Below, piece after piece: positions 23,274 to 32,487 of a stretch of DNA of 64,000 nucleotides. The first letter of the stretch is position 1; every line of letters begins with the position of its first letter. The DNA is taken from contig JBKGHI010000015.1 in the NCBI GenBank assembly GCA_046520405.1, forward strand, positions 4,322 through 68,321. The letters are read 5' to 3'. The stretch is from Myxococcus sp046520405. GTDB lineage: Bacteria; Myxococcota; Myxococcia; Myxococcales; Myxococcaceae. Under the pieces are notes generated by a model, which did not search any database, was not told the DNA's origin, and worked only from the letters and a program-made list of their open reading frames with translations. Made by a program: the position numbers and the translations under genes.

Positions 23274-25492
23274 ATGACGTTGTCCCGTACGAGCCTGTCG
23301 TCCTCGCGGTGGCTCTTGTCCGCCGCGATGTGCCTGTTGGTCGCCTGCAAGAAGGAGCCTGCGGAAACTCCCTCGAAACCGTCGAAGCCCGCTGCCACGG
23401 CCTCGGCGAATCCGGAGGATTCACCCTTTCCAGAAGCAGCGCTGGCGCCCACGGGCGCCACCACCGAGTCCGTCACCGCGCGCCTCAAGGAGCCTCCCTT
23501 CAAGGGGGACCTCCCGGAGCTGCAGAAGCGCGGGGTGCTGCGCGTGCTGGTGGAAGGCACCGACGAGGACTTCCTCCCGCGCCAGGGCATGCCCAAGGCG
23601 CAGGACCGCGCGTTGCTGGAGCGCTTCGCCGCCCGGCAAGGCATGACGGTGGAGTTCCTCACCGTGGACGGCTTCGACAAGCTCATCCCCTTGCTCCAGG
23701 AGGGGCACGGCGACGTCATCGCCGCGGACGTGGCCGTGACGAAGGAGCGCGAGAAGCAGGTCGCCTTCACGCGCCCGCTGACGCGGGTCAACGAGGTCGT
23801 CGTCGGCCGTCGTGGCGCGGAGGGACTGCCGCGCAAGGTAGAGGACCTGGCGGGCCGCACCGTCCACGTTCGACCCAGCTCCACCTTCGCCGCGTCCCTC
23901 CAGGCGTTGGCGAAGAAGGAGGCGCCGGGGCTCGTGATCGCCAATGCCCCCGAGTCCGCCGAACCCGAGCACCTGGTGTGGCAGGTCTCTCGCGGTGAGC
24001 TTCCGCTGACGGTGGTGGACAGCCACCTGCTCGAGGCCATCGAGACGTACAACACGGACGTGGAGGGGCTGTTCCCCATCGCGAAGGCCCGGCCGCTGGC
24101 GTGGGCCATGCGGCTGGACAACCCGGCGCTTCGCACCGCGCTGAACACGTTCCTCGTGGAGTACGCCCTCACGGAGTACCGCGAGCGGCGCTTCACAGGG
24201 GACCTGGAAGGTATCCGCAAACGCGGCGTGCTGCGCGTGCTCACGCGCAACAGCGCCGTCAGCTACTACCTCCACCGCGGGGACCAGGCCGGCTTCGACT
24301 ACCACCTGGCGAACATGATCGCGAAGGAGCTCGACGTGCGGCTGGAGATCGTGGTGCCGCCGACCTTCGACCAGCTCATCCCGTGGTTGATGGAGGGGCG
24401 CGGCGACATGATTGCCGCGGCGATGACGGACACCGAGGCTCGCAGGCAGCAGGTGGCCTTCAGCCGGCCCTACCTCTACACGGATGAGGTGCTGGTCCAG
24501 CGTGCCGGCGCGCCGAAAGTCGCTTCGCTGGAGGAACTGAAGGGGAAGACGGTTCACGTGCCCAAGGGCACCAGCCACGCGGCCACGTTGAACGCCTTGA
24601 AGGGCGTGCACGGCTTCAACGTCGTCGAGGAGCCCGAAGACCAGGAGATCAGCGCGCTGCTGGACCGGCTCGCTCGCGGTGAGATTCCGTACACCCTCAC
24701 CGACAGCCACATCCTCGCGGCGGAGCAGGTGTTTCGCGATGACGTGGAGGCCGCGTTCACGCTGCCGGGGCAGGGCGAGCCGCCGGAAAGGACGGCCACT
24801 ACGGCATCGCCTATGCCATCCGGAAGGAGAACCCGAAGCTGCGCGAGTTCCTCGACGGCTTCGTGAAGAAGACGTACCGGGGCGTCGAGTACAACATGAC
24901 GCGCCGCCGCTACTTCGAGGGCCGCCGCAACCAGCCGCTCCCGACGAGCCTCGCGACGGCCGAGGGCAGCATCTCGCCGTATGACACCCTGGTGCAGTCG
25001 TACGCGGCGCGCTACGGCCTGGACTGGCGGCTGATGGTGGCGCAGATGTACCAGGAGAGCCGCTTCGACCCGAAGGCGCGCAGCTTCGTGGGGGCCCAGG
25101 GGCTCTTCCAGGTGATGCCCGTCACCGGGAAGGAGCTGGGCTTCGTGAAGCTGGAGGACCCGGAGGAGGGCATCCACGCGGGGGTGAAGTACATGCACCA
25201 GATGCTGGGACGCATCGCCCCGGAGATTCCCTTCAAGCAGCGCCTGCGCTTCGCGCTGGCCTCCTACAACGCGGGGCTGGGCCACGTCCTGGATGCACGC
25301 CGGCTGGCCATCGAGCTGGGGTTGGACCCGAACAAGTGGTACGGCAACGTGGAGAAGGCGATGCTGCTGCTTGAAAAGCCGCGGTACTTCCGGCGGGCCC
25401 GCCATGGCTATGTCCGGGGCACCGAGCCCGTGAAGTACGTGTCGGAAATCCAGACCCGGTACGGCAACTACGTGGCGGTGGTGCAGCACTGA
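23274..25492 (+). pseudogene. Two-SBP lytic transglycosylase lipoprotein (MltF-like), split by one base loss
   Basis: Corrected, this is a 739-residue lipoprotein: lipobox LLVACKKE, then two tandem SBP_bac_3 domains (RGVLRVLVEG... and RGVLRVLTRNSAVSYYL...), then an SLT lytic transglycosylase domain with catalytic Glu in MYQESRFDP and the ALASYNAG motif. The frame is lost near 24785; one inserted base in the GCCGCCGG region restores GKDGHYGIAYAIRKENPKL. MltF normally has one SBP domain, so the second is unusual. It should cleave peptidoglycan at the membrane under ligand control. Confidence 0.8.
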
Positions 25493-25556
25493 CCTGCTGT
25501 CACCAGATTGCACGTGACTCACGACTCGCTGTGCCATTCCTGGTAAAGCGCGGGTC

Positions 25557-26714
25557 ATGAGCACGTCATCGCCCAGGCACGTTCTCGTCGCGGGGGCTGG
25601 AATTGGTGGACTCACGCTGGCCTGCGCGCTTCGGCGCGCGGGCCTCGCCGTCACTGTCTTCGAGCGCTCCGACGCCTTGAAGTGGGTGGGGGCGGGCATC
25701 ACGGTGCAGATGAACGCGACGGCGGCCCTGCGTCGCATCGGCCTGTGTGACGAGGTAGCCCAGGCCGGTGCGTGCCCCACCGACAGCGCGATTCTGAAGC
25801 CGTCGGGCGCGGCGCTCACGCGACTGCCGGTGGCGCGGATTCAGGAGGAGCTGGGGCTGCCGCTGGTGTGCATCCACCGGGCGCGGCTCCAGTCCGTGTT
25901 GCTGGCGCATGCCGGAGAGGACAACGTCCGCCTGGGCCGCACCGTGACGGCGTTCCACGACGACGGCCAGACGGTGACGGTGCACCTGTCGGACGGCAGC
26001 TCGGTGACAGGCGATGCGCTGGTGGGCGCGGACGGGCTGCGCTCGGTGGTTCGAGGGGCGCTGCTGGGCGACGCGCCGCTGCGCTATTCGGGCTACACGA
26101 GCTGGCGGGGCGTGTGTTCGGACGTCCCGAGCGCGACGCCCGGACTCGTTTCAGAGACGTGGGGACCCGGGGCGCGCTTCGGCGTGGTCCCCATTGGCTT
26201 CGGCCAGACGTACTGGTTCGCGACGCAGAATGCACCGGCGGGAGGGCAGGATGCTCCCGGCGAGTCTCGGGCCCGGTTGCAGCCCATCTTCGGTGGGTGG
26301 CACGCGCCCATCGCGGACCTGATTGCCGCGACGGATGAGGCGAACATCATCCGCACGGACATCCAAGACCGGCCTCCGGCAAGCCGCTGGAGCAGGGGCC
26401 GGGTGACGCTGCTGGGGGATGCCGCGCATCCGATGACGCCCAACATGGGGCAGGGCGGGTGCCAGGCCATCGAGGACGCCGTGGTGTTGGCGGAACTCCT
26501 GGCGGGCGAGGGACCCGTGGACGCGGCGCTGGCGGCCTATGAGCAGCGACGGCGTGAGCGCGCCAACCGCTTCGTGACGCGCTCCTGGAGCCTGGGCCGC
26601 GTGGCTCAGTGGGAGAGTCCGGCGGGGCGCTTCATTCGCAACGTGCTCTTCCAACTCGTGCCTCAAGGGCTCGCGGCGAGGCAGGTCCGTGACCTGGTTC
26701 GCGACGTCGCCTGA
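25557..26714 (+). CDS. FAD-dependent monooxygenase
   Basis: 385 residues of the p-hydroxybenzoate hydroxylase fold: N-terminal Rossmann motif LVAGAGIGGLTLACALRRAG (GxGxxG), the DG-type DGLRSVVRG, and the FAD-binding GDAAHPMTPNMGQGGCQAIEDA. Such enzymes hydroxylate aromatic or other small substrates with NAD(P)H and O2; the substrate cannot be read from sequence. ATG 25557 is preceded by a usable site. It is a single-gene unit. Confidence 0.88.
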   Translation: MSTSSPRHVLVAGAGIGGLTLACALRRAGLAVTVFERSDALKWVGAGITVQMNATAALRRIGLCDEVAQAGACPTDSAILKPSGAALTRLPVARIQEELGLPLVCIHRARLQSVLLAHAGEDNVRLGRTVTAFHDDGQTVTVHLSDGSSVTGDALVGADGLRSVVRGALLGDAPLRYSGYTSWRGVCSDVPSATPGLVSETWGPGARFGVVPIGFGQTYWFATQNAPAGGQDAPGESRARLQPIFGGWHAPIADLIAATDEANIIRTDIQDRPPASRWSRGRVTLLGDAAHPMTPNMGQGGCQAIEDAVVLAELLAGEGPVDAALAAYEQRRRERANRFVTRSWSLGRVAQWESPAGRFIRNVLFQLVPQGLAARQVRDLVRDVA

Positions 26715-26743
26715 TTCCTTCACGGGCCCGGAGCGCCTCTGCG

Positions 26744-27454
26744 CTAGAGCGCCAGCCCTATCAACGCCCCCGCGAAGGGGCCGTCGAGTGACACCGTGAA
26801 TGGCTCTGCTTCGGGCGTGGGCTGAAGCCCATCCGCCTTCTTGAAGTAATGGGTGTAGCCCCCGTGGAGGCGGGCGTGCACATGGCGGCCAAGCCGCACC
26901 TGGAGCGCGGCCAGTCCGCCCGCGCCGAAGCCCCACTTGCGCATGCGGCCTTCGTAGAAGTTGTTGCCGCCAATGGGCGTGTAGCCCGGGTCGCCCGGTT
27001 GCATCTGCCCGATCCGCCCCGTGGGCAGGGAGACCTCCGCCGCGCTGCCGAACGCGCTCACCCCGAGCGTCACGTCGCGCGTCAGGGAAATTCGCTTCTC
27101 CAACCCCGGCCGTAGCGCCAGGACCTGGACGTCACCACCCGCCAGGTACCAGTCGATGCCGTTCGTCCACCACCAGTCGCTCCGGTCGGAGCCGCGGACG
27201 AGGTTGAAGTGGAGCCCACCCGAAAGGCGCGCCGCACGATTCCGGGCGTTCACCGTCTTCACGCGAGAACGCATGGTCGGCACCTCCGTCGCGGGATGCC
27301 GCATCGGCGACAGCGTCCCACCGACCTCCACCGCGAGCTGTGGCGGTGGGAGCGTCGCTTCCTGCTCCGGGGGCGGCTCTGCCCCCTGGGCCGGAGAGGA
27401 CAGGCAGGCAGACACCAGCAAGCCGAAGGTGCACACCGCGCGAGTGACGCTCAT
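26744..27454 (-). CDS. Secreted beta-barrel-like protein of unknown function
   Basis: 236 residues: signal peptide (TFGLLVSACLSSPAQG), then alternating hydrophobic strands such as LAVEVGGTLSPM, RVKTVNARNRAARLSGGLHFNLV, and a final strand SLDGPFAGALIGLAL. An outer-membrane barrel is plausible from strand pattern and the small terminal strand, but I do not recognise the family. It is convergent with the monooxygenase gene and upstream of the DUF4139 pair on the same strand. Confidence 0.55.
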   Translation of the reverse strand: MSVTRAVCTFGLLVSACLSSPAQGAEPPPEQEATLPPPQLAVEVGGTLSPMRHPATEVPTMRSRVKTVNARNRAARLSGGLHFNLVRGSDRSDWWWTNGIDWYLAGGDVQVLALRPGLEKRISLTRDVTLGVSAFGSAAEVSLPTGRIGQMQPGDPGYTPIGGNNFYEGRMRKWGFGAGGLAALQVRLGRHVHARLHGGYTHYFKKADGLQPTPEAEPFTVSLDGPFAGALIGLAL

Positions 27455-27546
27455 GGGGCTTCCTCCCGGGGGATGAATGCTCCCGCCGTCATCACGGCGG
27501 AAGTCCCCACCCCCCGGGGCTGTCGCGCGGTGGAACTCGAGCCTGC

Positions 27547-29106
27547 TCAGAGTCCAGCCACCTTCGCCGCGCTCGACACCACGTAGTCCATCGCCAGCTC
27601 CTGCTGCGAACGGGGCGAGGCCGTCAGCTCGAAGCGGACGATGCCATCCTCGCTGACGCGCGCGGGCGCGGGCTTCGTGCTCTCCCGCAGCAACTGAATC
27701 TCCACCGACTCCACCTCGGAGACAGGAATCCGTTCCTCGATGGCCACCGGTGTCGGCCGCGCACCCATGTTGGAGAGGAACAGCCGGACCTTGTGCGTCG
27801 TCACCTTGCGGCCGGTGAGCCGGCTCGTCTCCCGCGCCACGTCCTCCGTGCGCGCCACGCGCAGCGCGTCCTCGCTCCCGAAGCCCAGCTTCACGCGCTC
27901 ACCCTTGCCGGTGAAGCGGAGCTGCGCGCGCCCCACATAGCCGTGCGTGCGCACCAGCTTCACGGGCCCCGCCAGCAGCACCGTGGGGCCGGTGTTGTCG
28001 AAGCGGGCCACCCGGTGCACCAGGGGCGACTGCTCGGGAATGGCCACCAACTCGGAGGCCGCGGGCGCGGTGAACTGGAAGAGGGGAACGCGGTAGGGCT
28101 CGCCATCCGCGGGCACCGTGGCCCGATGGGGCGCTGGCACCGTCAGGGGCTCGCCGCCATCATCCATGCCCGGCAGTGCATCCTCGCGCCGGGCCACGCC
28201 GGGCTCGCCGGCTGTCTGGATGACCTCCTCGCGAAGGGTCACCTCCACCACCTGCTTCTCCCGCTCCGTCTTGTCCCGCAGCCACAGCCGGTCCTCCTGG
28301 AGCCGCGGCGGCGATGCGCCCAGCGTGGGCCGCGCGGTGGAGAAGGCCAGCTCCACGTCCTTCCAGTCCTCCTCGGTGCGCTGCCACACGACGGCCTCGC
28401 ACTCCAGGGTGACGGATTCGCCAGAGGCCTCGCGGGCCAGCGTGGCGCGATAGGACGGCCGCCACGCGGTGCAGGGCACCAGGTAGGTGATGGACAGCGT
28501 GGCGGGACCGCCGGTGGGGTGGCCCACCTCCAGCTCGGCCTGGACGTCGACCTTCGGCGGCGCCCAGGGTTCGACCTGGGTATTCGACGCGCGCGCTTCT
28601 TCAAGACGCGCCCGCAGTCCCTGCTTCTGACGCAGCGTCTCTCGGAGCGCCGTGTCCGCCGCCGCCTGCTCGCGCCGCACGGTCTCCAGTTGCTCCCGCC
28701 AGGTCTCCGCCCGCGCCTGGCCCGCGCCTGCTTGCTCGGAGATGGCGCGGTGCACGTCCACGCGCGCCGTGTCCAGAAGCCGCTGCCGTGCCGTCAGCCG
28801 TGCCTCGTCCGCCTCCACGCGCCGGAGCTCCTGCTCCAACTCGGCGACGCGCTGGCTGAGCGCGGTCCGGTGTTCCCGCTCGGCCTCGGGCGGCTGCGGC
28901 TTCGCGGCCCGGCGGATGCGGGCCTGGGAGATGGTGCCGCCGGCCACCTTCGCCTGGAGCGAGCGGTCCACGGCGAGCGGAGACAGGCCCTGGATGACCA
29001 GCCGCTGCGTGCCCACGGACAGGGGGACTTCGCCGCGACGCTCGACGAGCGCCCGGTCTTCGAGGACGGTGACCTTGACCACCGGCAGTGTGAATGGGGT
29101 GCCCAT
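27547..29106 (-). CDS. DUF4139 (mucoidy inhibitor MuiA-like) protein, second of a pair
   Basis: 519 residues: an N-terminal DUF4140-like strand domain, a long charged coiled coil (HRTALSQRVAELEQELRRVEADEARLTARQ and onward), then the DUF4139 beta domain with PVKLVRTHGYVGRAQLRFTGKGERVKLGFG and RLTGRKVTTHKVRLFL. Two ATGs in tandem at 29109 and 29106; GGAGG suits 29106 best. The start overlaps the stop of the upstream paralogue by one base, so they are translationally coupled. No signal peptide is seen. Function in this family is unknown. Confidence 0.8.
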   Translation of the reverse strand: MGTPFTLPVVKVTVLEDRALVERRGEVPLSVGTQRLVIQGLSPLAVDRSLQAKVAGGTISQARIRRAAKPQPPEAEREHRTALSQRVAELEQELRRVEADEARLTARQRLLDTARVDVHRAISEQAGAGQARAETWREQLETVRREQAAADTALRETLRQKQGLRARLEEARASNTQVEPWAPPKVDVQAELEVGHPTGGPATLSITYLVPCTAWRPSYRATLAREASGESVTLECEAVVWQRTEEDWKDVELAFSTARPTLGASPPRLQEDRLWLRDKTEREKQVVEVTLREEVIQTAGEPGVARREDALPGMDDGGEPLTVPAPHRATVPADGEPYRVPLFQFTAPAASELVAIPEQSPLVHRVARFDNTGPTVLLAGPVKLVRTHGYVGRAQLRFTGKGERVKLGFGSEDALRVARTEDVARETSRLTGRKVTTHKVRLFLSNMGARPTPVAIEERIPVSEVESVEIQLLRESTKPAPARVSEDGIVRFELTASPRSQQELAMDYVVSSAAKVAGL

Positions 29107-31301
29107 CATGTCCTCCGGTTGCCGCCGCCGAGCATCTTGTTGCCTGGAATCTTCACGGTCCACGTCGCCTTCAGCGTCTGCGCTTCACCGGGCTGGAGCA
29201 CCACGCGCCACGCGCGCTCGCCCTCCACCTTCACTTCGCCCGGAAGGGGCACGCGCCGCTGCCAGAGCGGGGCGACCTCCAGCTCCTCCACCTTGATGTC
29301 CTTCTCCGTGTTCGCGGGCACGGTGGGCACGCGCTCACACACCTCGACCACGATGCGGTTGCTCAGCCGGTTGGCCAGCTCCACGGACACGTGGTGCGTC
29401 AGCATCGTGGAGCCGCCGAACATGCCGCCGGTGGCCTCGTCGAAGCGCGTGTTGCGCGCGACCTTGATGGACTCCTCCACGCCGAGCCCCAGCCGTTGCG
29501 TCGAGCCCGGGGCCATGGTGGGCAGGGGAGACGTCATCAGGAACTCGTTCTCCAGCGTGACGTCGACGGGACCGGCCAGCAGCGGATACGGGGTCCGGTT
29601 CTCCACGCGCACGGTGCGGAACGCACGGGGCTCCACGGAGGGGACGCAGACGTATTCGGCGGACAGGCCCACGGGCACGGAGAGCACCGGCACGGTGTGC
29701 CACGCCCCATCCGAGGGCACATCCGCGAGCGTCTCCACGTCGAAGCGCGCGTCGAAGTGTGGCGACGAGGTGCGGGGCGGCTGGGACCAGACGGGCGGAG
29801 GAATCGCCCAGACCGTGGACGTCTCTTGCAGGCTCATCGCGACGCGTACGCTGATGTCAATCTGCGCGTGGACTTCCACCAGCGCCTGGAACTCCCGGGT
29901 GACGTCCGAGGAACGGGGCCGCAGCCGGCCACGCGCGCTCGGGTCATCCGCGGGCGGCATGGCCAGCCGGTCGTAGTCCAGCAGCCCATCGGACGGCTCC
30001 TGTCGCGAGGGATGCCGCTCATCGCCGCCACCGCCCCCCAGGGCGGCGTCGTCCATGCTGAGCCCTTCCTCTTCGTCGTAGGACGCCTCGGGCTCGACCT
30101 CCGTCTCCATGGGCGCACGCGGCTTGCTGGCGCGCGGAGCGATGGCTCCGCCTCGGGAACTCATGGCGGGGACAATGGCGGCGCTGGGGCGCGCCGACGG
30201 AGCACGTCGGGGCATGGCTCCTGGCGGCGCCGCGCTTTCCGCGAGGTCGAACATCGGCGCGGGCGCGGGTGGCGGAGGCGCCATGGGCATGGCGCTGACC
30301 TTCTTCTTGGGCTGTTCACGGACGGCGGGAACGGGCGCCGGCTCCGCGAGGAACTCGGGCTGGACGGGGGACGGCGACCGCGTCGCGTCGTAGCCCGCGA
30401 ACAGCTCATCGAGCCCCGGCGGTGCCTCACGCCAGCCCGAGCGGGCCGGGGGCGGCTGGCTGCGGCCGATGCGCAGCGCCTTCAGCTCCGGCACCTCCGC
30501 GTGCCGGGCGAGGTCCGCGGTGGAGACGGCGAGCTTCACCCCCGTCCAGTCCTCGCCGGTGCGCTGGAGCACGGACGCGCGCATGCGCAGCGCGCCTTCC
30601 TCCAGCGTGCGCGGCAGGCGCAGGTCGTAGGTGGGCACCCAGCGCGCGCCCTGGACGGCGTACTCGAGCGTGAGCCGCGCCCCCTGGTCCGCGGGGAGCG
30701 GGCCAGACAGGGTCAGCACGACCGCGCGGTACACGCGGGCGCGCTGACCGCGCACGGACGACGAGGCTTCGGCCACGCGACTGCGCCGCAAGCGCAGCTC
30801 CGCCTCCGCGTCGCGCTGCTGCCGCTCCAGGTCCAGCTTCCGCGCGTGGAGCGCGGCCAGCTCCGTGTCCACGAAGGACATCAGTGACAGCAGCGCGGAC
30901 ACCGGGGCGTCCCGGGGCTCTGGCGCGTCCTTCTTCGGGGGCGGGAAGCCCGGCGTGAGCTTCGCCAGGTCCGTCAGCTCCTGGTTCAGCCGCGAGAGCT
31001 GGCCCGTGAGGTCGGCGAGCCGGTGCTCCGCCTCTTCCAGGGCGCGGTGCTCCAAGGGGACGTCGACCTCCGGCGGGAGTTGGACGTCATAGGTGGGGCG
31101 CAGGTCGCGCACGGCGAGCCCTGTGGGGCCGTGCACCACGGACGCCCGCAGCGAGCCGGGTTGCAGCGACAGGGGCAGGCCATTGATGCGCACCTGCGAG
31201 GGCAACATCCCGCCCGCCGAGGGAACCGTGGCGACTCGCGTGCAGAGCGCCCCCTCCGCATGGACGGTGACGGCTTCGAGGTTGGATGGGACGACGAGCA
31301 T
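29106..31301 (-). CDS. DUF4139 (mucoidy inhibitor MuiA-like) protein, first of a pair
   Basis: 731 residues, with the same domain order as its downstream paralogue but with a Pro/Ala-rich, then acidic, insert of about 200 residues (around 285-460) between coiled coil and C-terminal DUF4139 domain. N-terminal DUF4140 strands (VPSNLEAVTVHAEGALCTRV) precede a coiled coil (HRALEEAEHRLADLTGQLSR). The terminal domain has PLLAGPVDVTLENEFLM. The pair likely arose by duplication and may form a hetero-oligomer. Confidence 0.8.
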   Translation of the reverse strand: MLVVPSNLEAVTVHAEGALCTRVATVPSAGGMLPSQVRINGLPLSLQPGSLRASVVHGPTGLAVRDLRPTYDVQLPPEVDVPLEHRALEEAEHRLADLTGQLSRLNQELTDLAKLTPGFPPPKKDAPEPRDAPVSALLSLMSFVDTELAALHARKLDLERQQRDAEAELRLRRSRVAEASSSVRGQRARVYRAVVLTLSGPLPADQGARLTLEYAVQGARWVPTYDLRLPRTLEEGALRMRASVLQRTGEDWTGVKLAVSTADLARHAEVPELKALRIGRSQPPPARSGWREAPPGLDELFAGYDATRSPSPVQPEFLAEPAPVPAVREQPKKKVSAMPMAPPPPAPAPMFDLAESAAPPGAMPRRAPSARPSAAIVPAMSSRGGAIAPRASKPRAPMETEVEPEASYDEEEGLSMDDAALGGGGGDERHPSRQEPSDGLLDYDRLAMPPADDPSARGRLRPRSSDVTREFQALVEVHAQIDISVRVAMSLQETSTVWAIPPPVWSQPPRTSSPHFDARFDVETLADVPSDGAWHTVPVLSVPVGLSAEYVCVPSVEPRAFRTVRVENRTPYPLLAGPVDVTLENEFLMTSPLPTMAPGSTQRLGLGVEESIKVARNTRFDEATGGMFGGSTMLTHHVSVELANRLSNRIVVEVCERVPTVPANTEKDIKVEELEVAPLWQRRVPLPGEVKVEGERAWRVVLQPGEAQTLKATWTVKIPGNKMLGGGNRRT

Positions 31302-31447
31302 GGCCGCCCACCGTAGTCCATGTGTCTGATAAAAATCAGTCCCCCCTCCTGGTGAGGCCCCAACCCATGAGGTCGGAATGCGTCCCGGGGACGATTGACG
31401 TCACCCCACGGTGGCGCTAGCGGCCCCGCCCGACGGACGTATGCGGG

Positions 31448-31996
31448 TCAGCTCTTCTCGGTGCTCGCCACGGGAGGCGATTCGGGGCGAGGGCGCTTCA
31501 AGGGCCGGCCCACGCAGTCCCGGCCCGGCTCGGGCTCGCGGGTGGTGCGCGGGTGGTACTCCCAATGCCATGGCTCCGAGCGAACCGTGCGCTTGAAGCC
31601 GAAGCGGCAGGCATTGGACACGAGCCACTCATAGGTGGGCGTGCTGACGCCGCCGATGACCAGGTCCACCGCGAGGCCACGTTGGTGATTGGAGCGCCCG
31701 GGCCGCGCCGCCTGCGGTCCCTTGCCCTTGCGGTAGCGCTCATAGAGCCGGCGCTGCTTCGCGTGGGAGCGGTAGCCGCTGCGGACCCAGAGGTAGATGT
31801 TCTTCGAGCGCGCTTCGGCCTTCATCTGTTGGTACGCGGCCGCGGCGTCGCGATGGAGCATCTGCCCGTTCTTGAGACGCACGAGTCGGGCCCCCTTCGC
31901 CTCACTGCGCCGCGGTTTTGCCTCGGCGGCGAGGGCATGGGGCGCGAACAGACTCAGAAGGAGGAAGACACCCCAGCGGATCAGCGCGAGCGACAT
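31448..31996 (-). CDS. VanY/M15-type D-alanyl-D-alanine carboxypeptidase-like protein
   Basis: 182 residues from ATG 31996: a signal peptide (LIRWGVFLLLSLFAPHALA) then an M15 zinc peptidase domain. Metal and catalytic motifs visible are SGYRSHAKQ, SNHQRGLAVDL (SxHxxGxAxD, first His and Asp ligands) and EPWHWEYHP (catalytic Glu and last His). It should trim peptidoglycan stem peptides in the periplasm. The basic tail RPLKRPRPES follows. Family is clear; substrate is inferred. Confidence 0.85.
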   Translation of the reverse strand: MSLALIRWGVFLLLSLFAPHALAAEAKPRRSEAKGARLVRLKNGQMLHRDAAAAYQQMKAEARSKNIYLWVRSGYRSHAKQRRLYERYRKGKGPQAARPGRSNHQRGLAVDLVIGGVSTPTYEWLVSNACRFGFKRTVRSEPWHWEYHPRTTREPEPGRDCVGRPLKRPRPESPPVASTEKS

Positions 31997-32080
31997 GTTT
32001 GGACGCCGGCCCGGTGGCCGGAATCCGAACTTTCGCGCGTCTGCGCCTGTCTGCAAGCAGCCGGGAGGGCGAGCGCCTGT

Positions 32081-32485
32081 TCAGAACAGATTCAATTGCG
32101 CGTCAGTCGGCTTCGCGGCGCGCGGTGGCAAGGGCTGGAAGCCATGCGCGCGGACCCAGGACTCACCAGGCCCCGTCCAGTGATGCGCCTCCATGCGGAC
32201 GTGATCGCGTTCGTCGAAGGTCACGCCCTCCGCTTCCAGGGCCTCGCGCTGTCCGTAACCGGAGGTGCTGATGCCGCCGGTCCGGTTGATGACGCGCTGC
32301 CAGGGCACGCTGTCCGCGCGGGCGCCCAACGCGCCCAGTGCATGTCCCACGACGCGGGCATCGCAGCCGTCGCCGACGATGACGGCGATGTCCCCGTAGG
32401 TGGCCACCTGTCCCCGAGGCACCTGCTCGGTGACGGTGTAGATGCGCTCGAAGTAGTCGCGTTCGTCGCGTGGGGTGGTGGACAT
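32081..32485 (-). CDS. atl: Alkyltransferase-like protein (MGMT fold, catalytic Cys replaced)
   Basis: 134 residues with the O6-alkylguanine methyltransferase DNA-binding fold: YGDIAVIVGDG, ARVVGHALGAL, and SVPWQRVINRTGGIS, where true MGMTs have PCHRV. Trp in place of Cys is the signature of alkyltransferase-like proteins, which bind damaged bases and hand them to nucleotide excision repair rather than repair them. It starts 2 nt after the DUF2339 stop on the same strand, so the two are coupled, though no functional link is evident. Confidence 0.88.
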   Translation of the reverse strand: MSTTPRDERDYFERIYTVTEQVPRGQVATYGDIAVIVGDGCDARVVGHALGALGARADSVPWQRVINRTGGISTSGYGQREALEAEGVTFDERDHVRMEAHHWTGPGESWVRAHGFQPLPPRAAKPTDAQLNLF

Positions 32486-32487
32486 GG

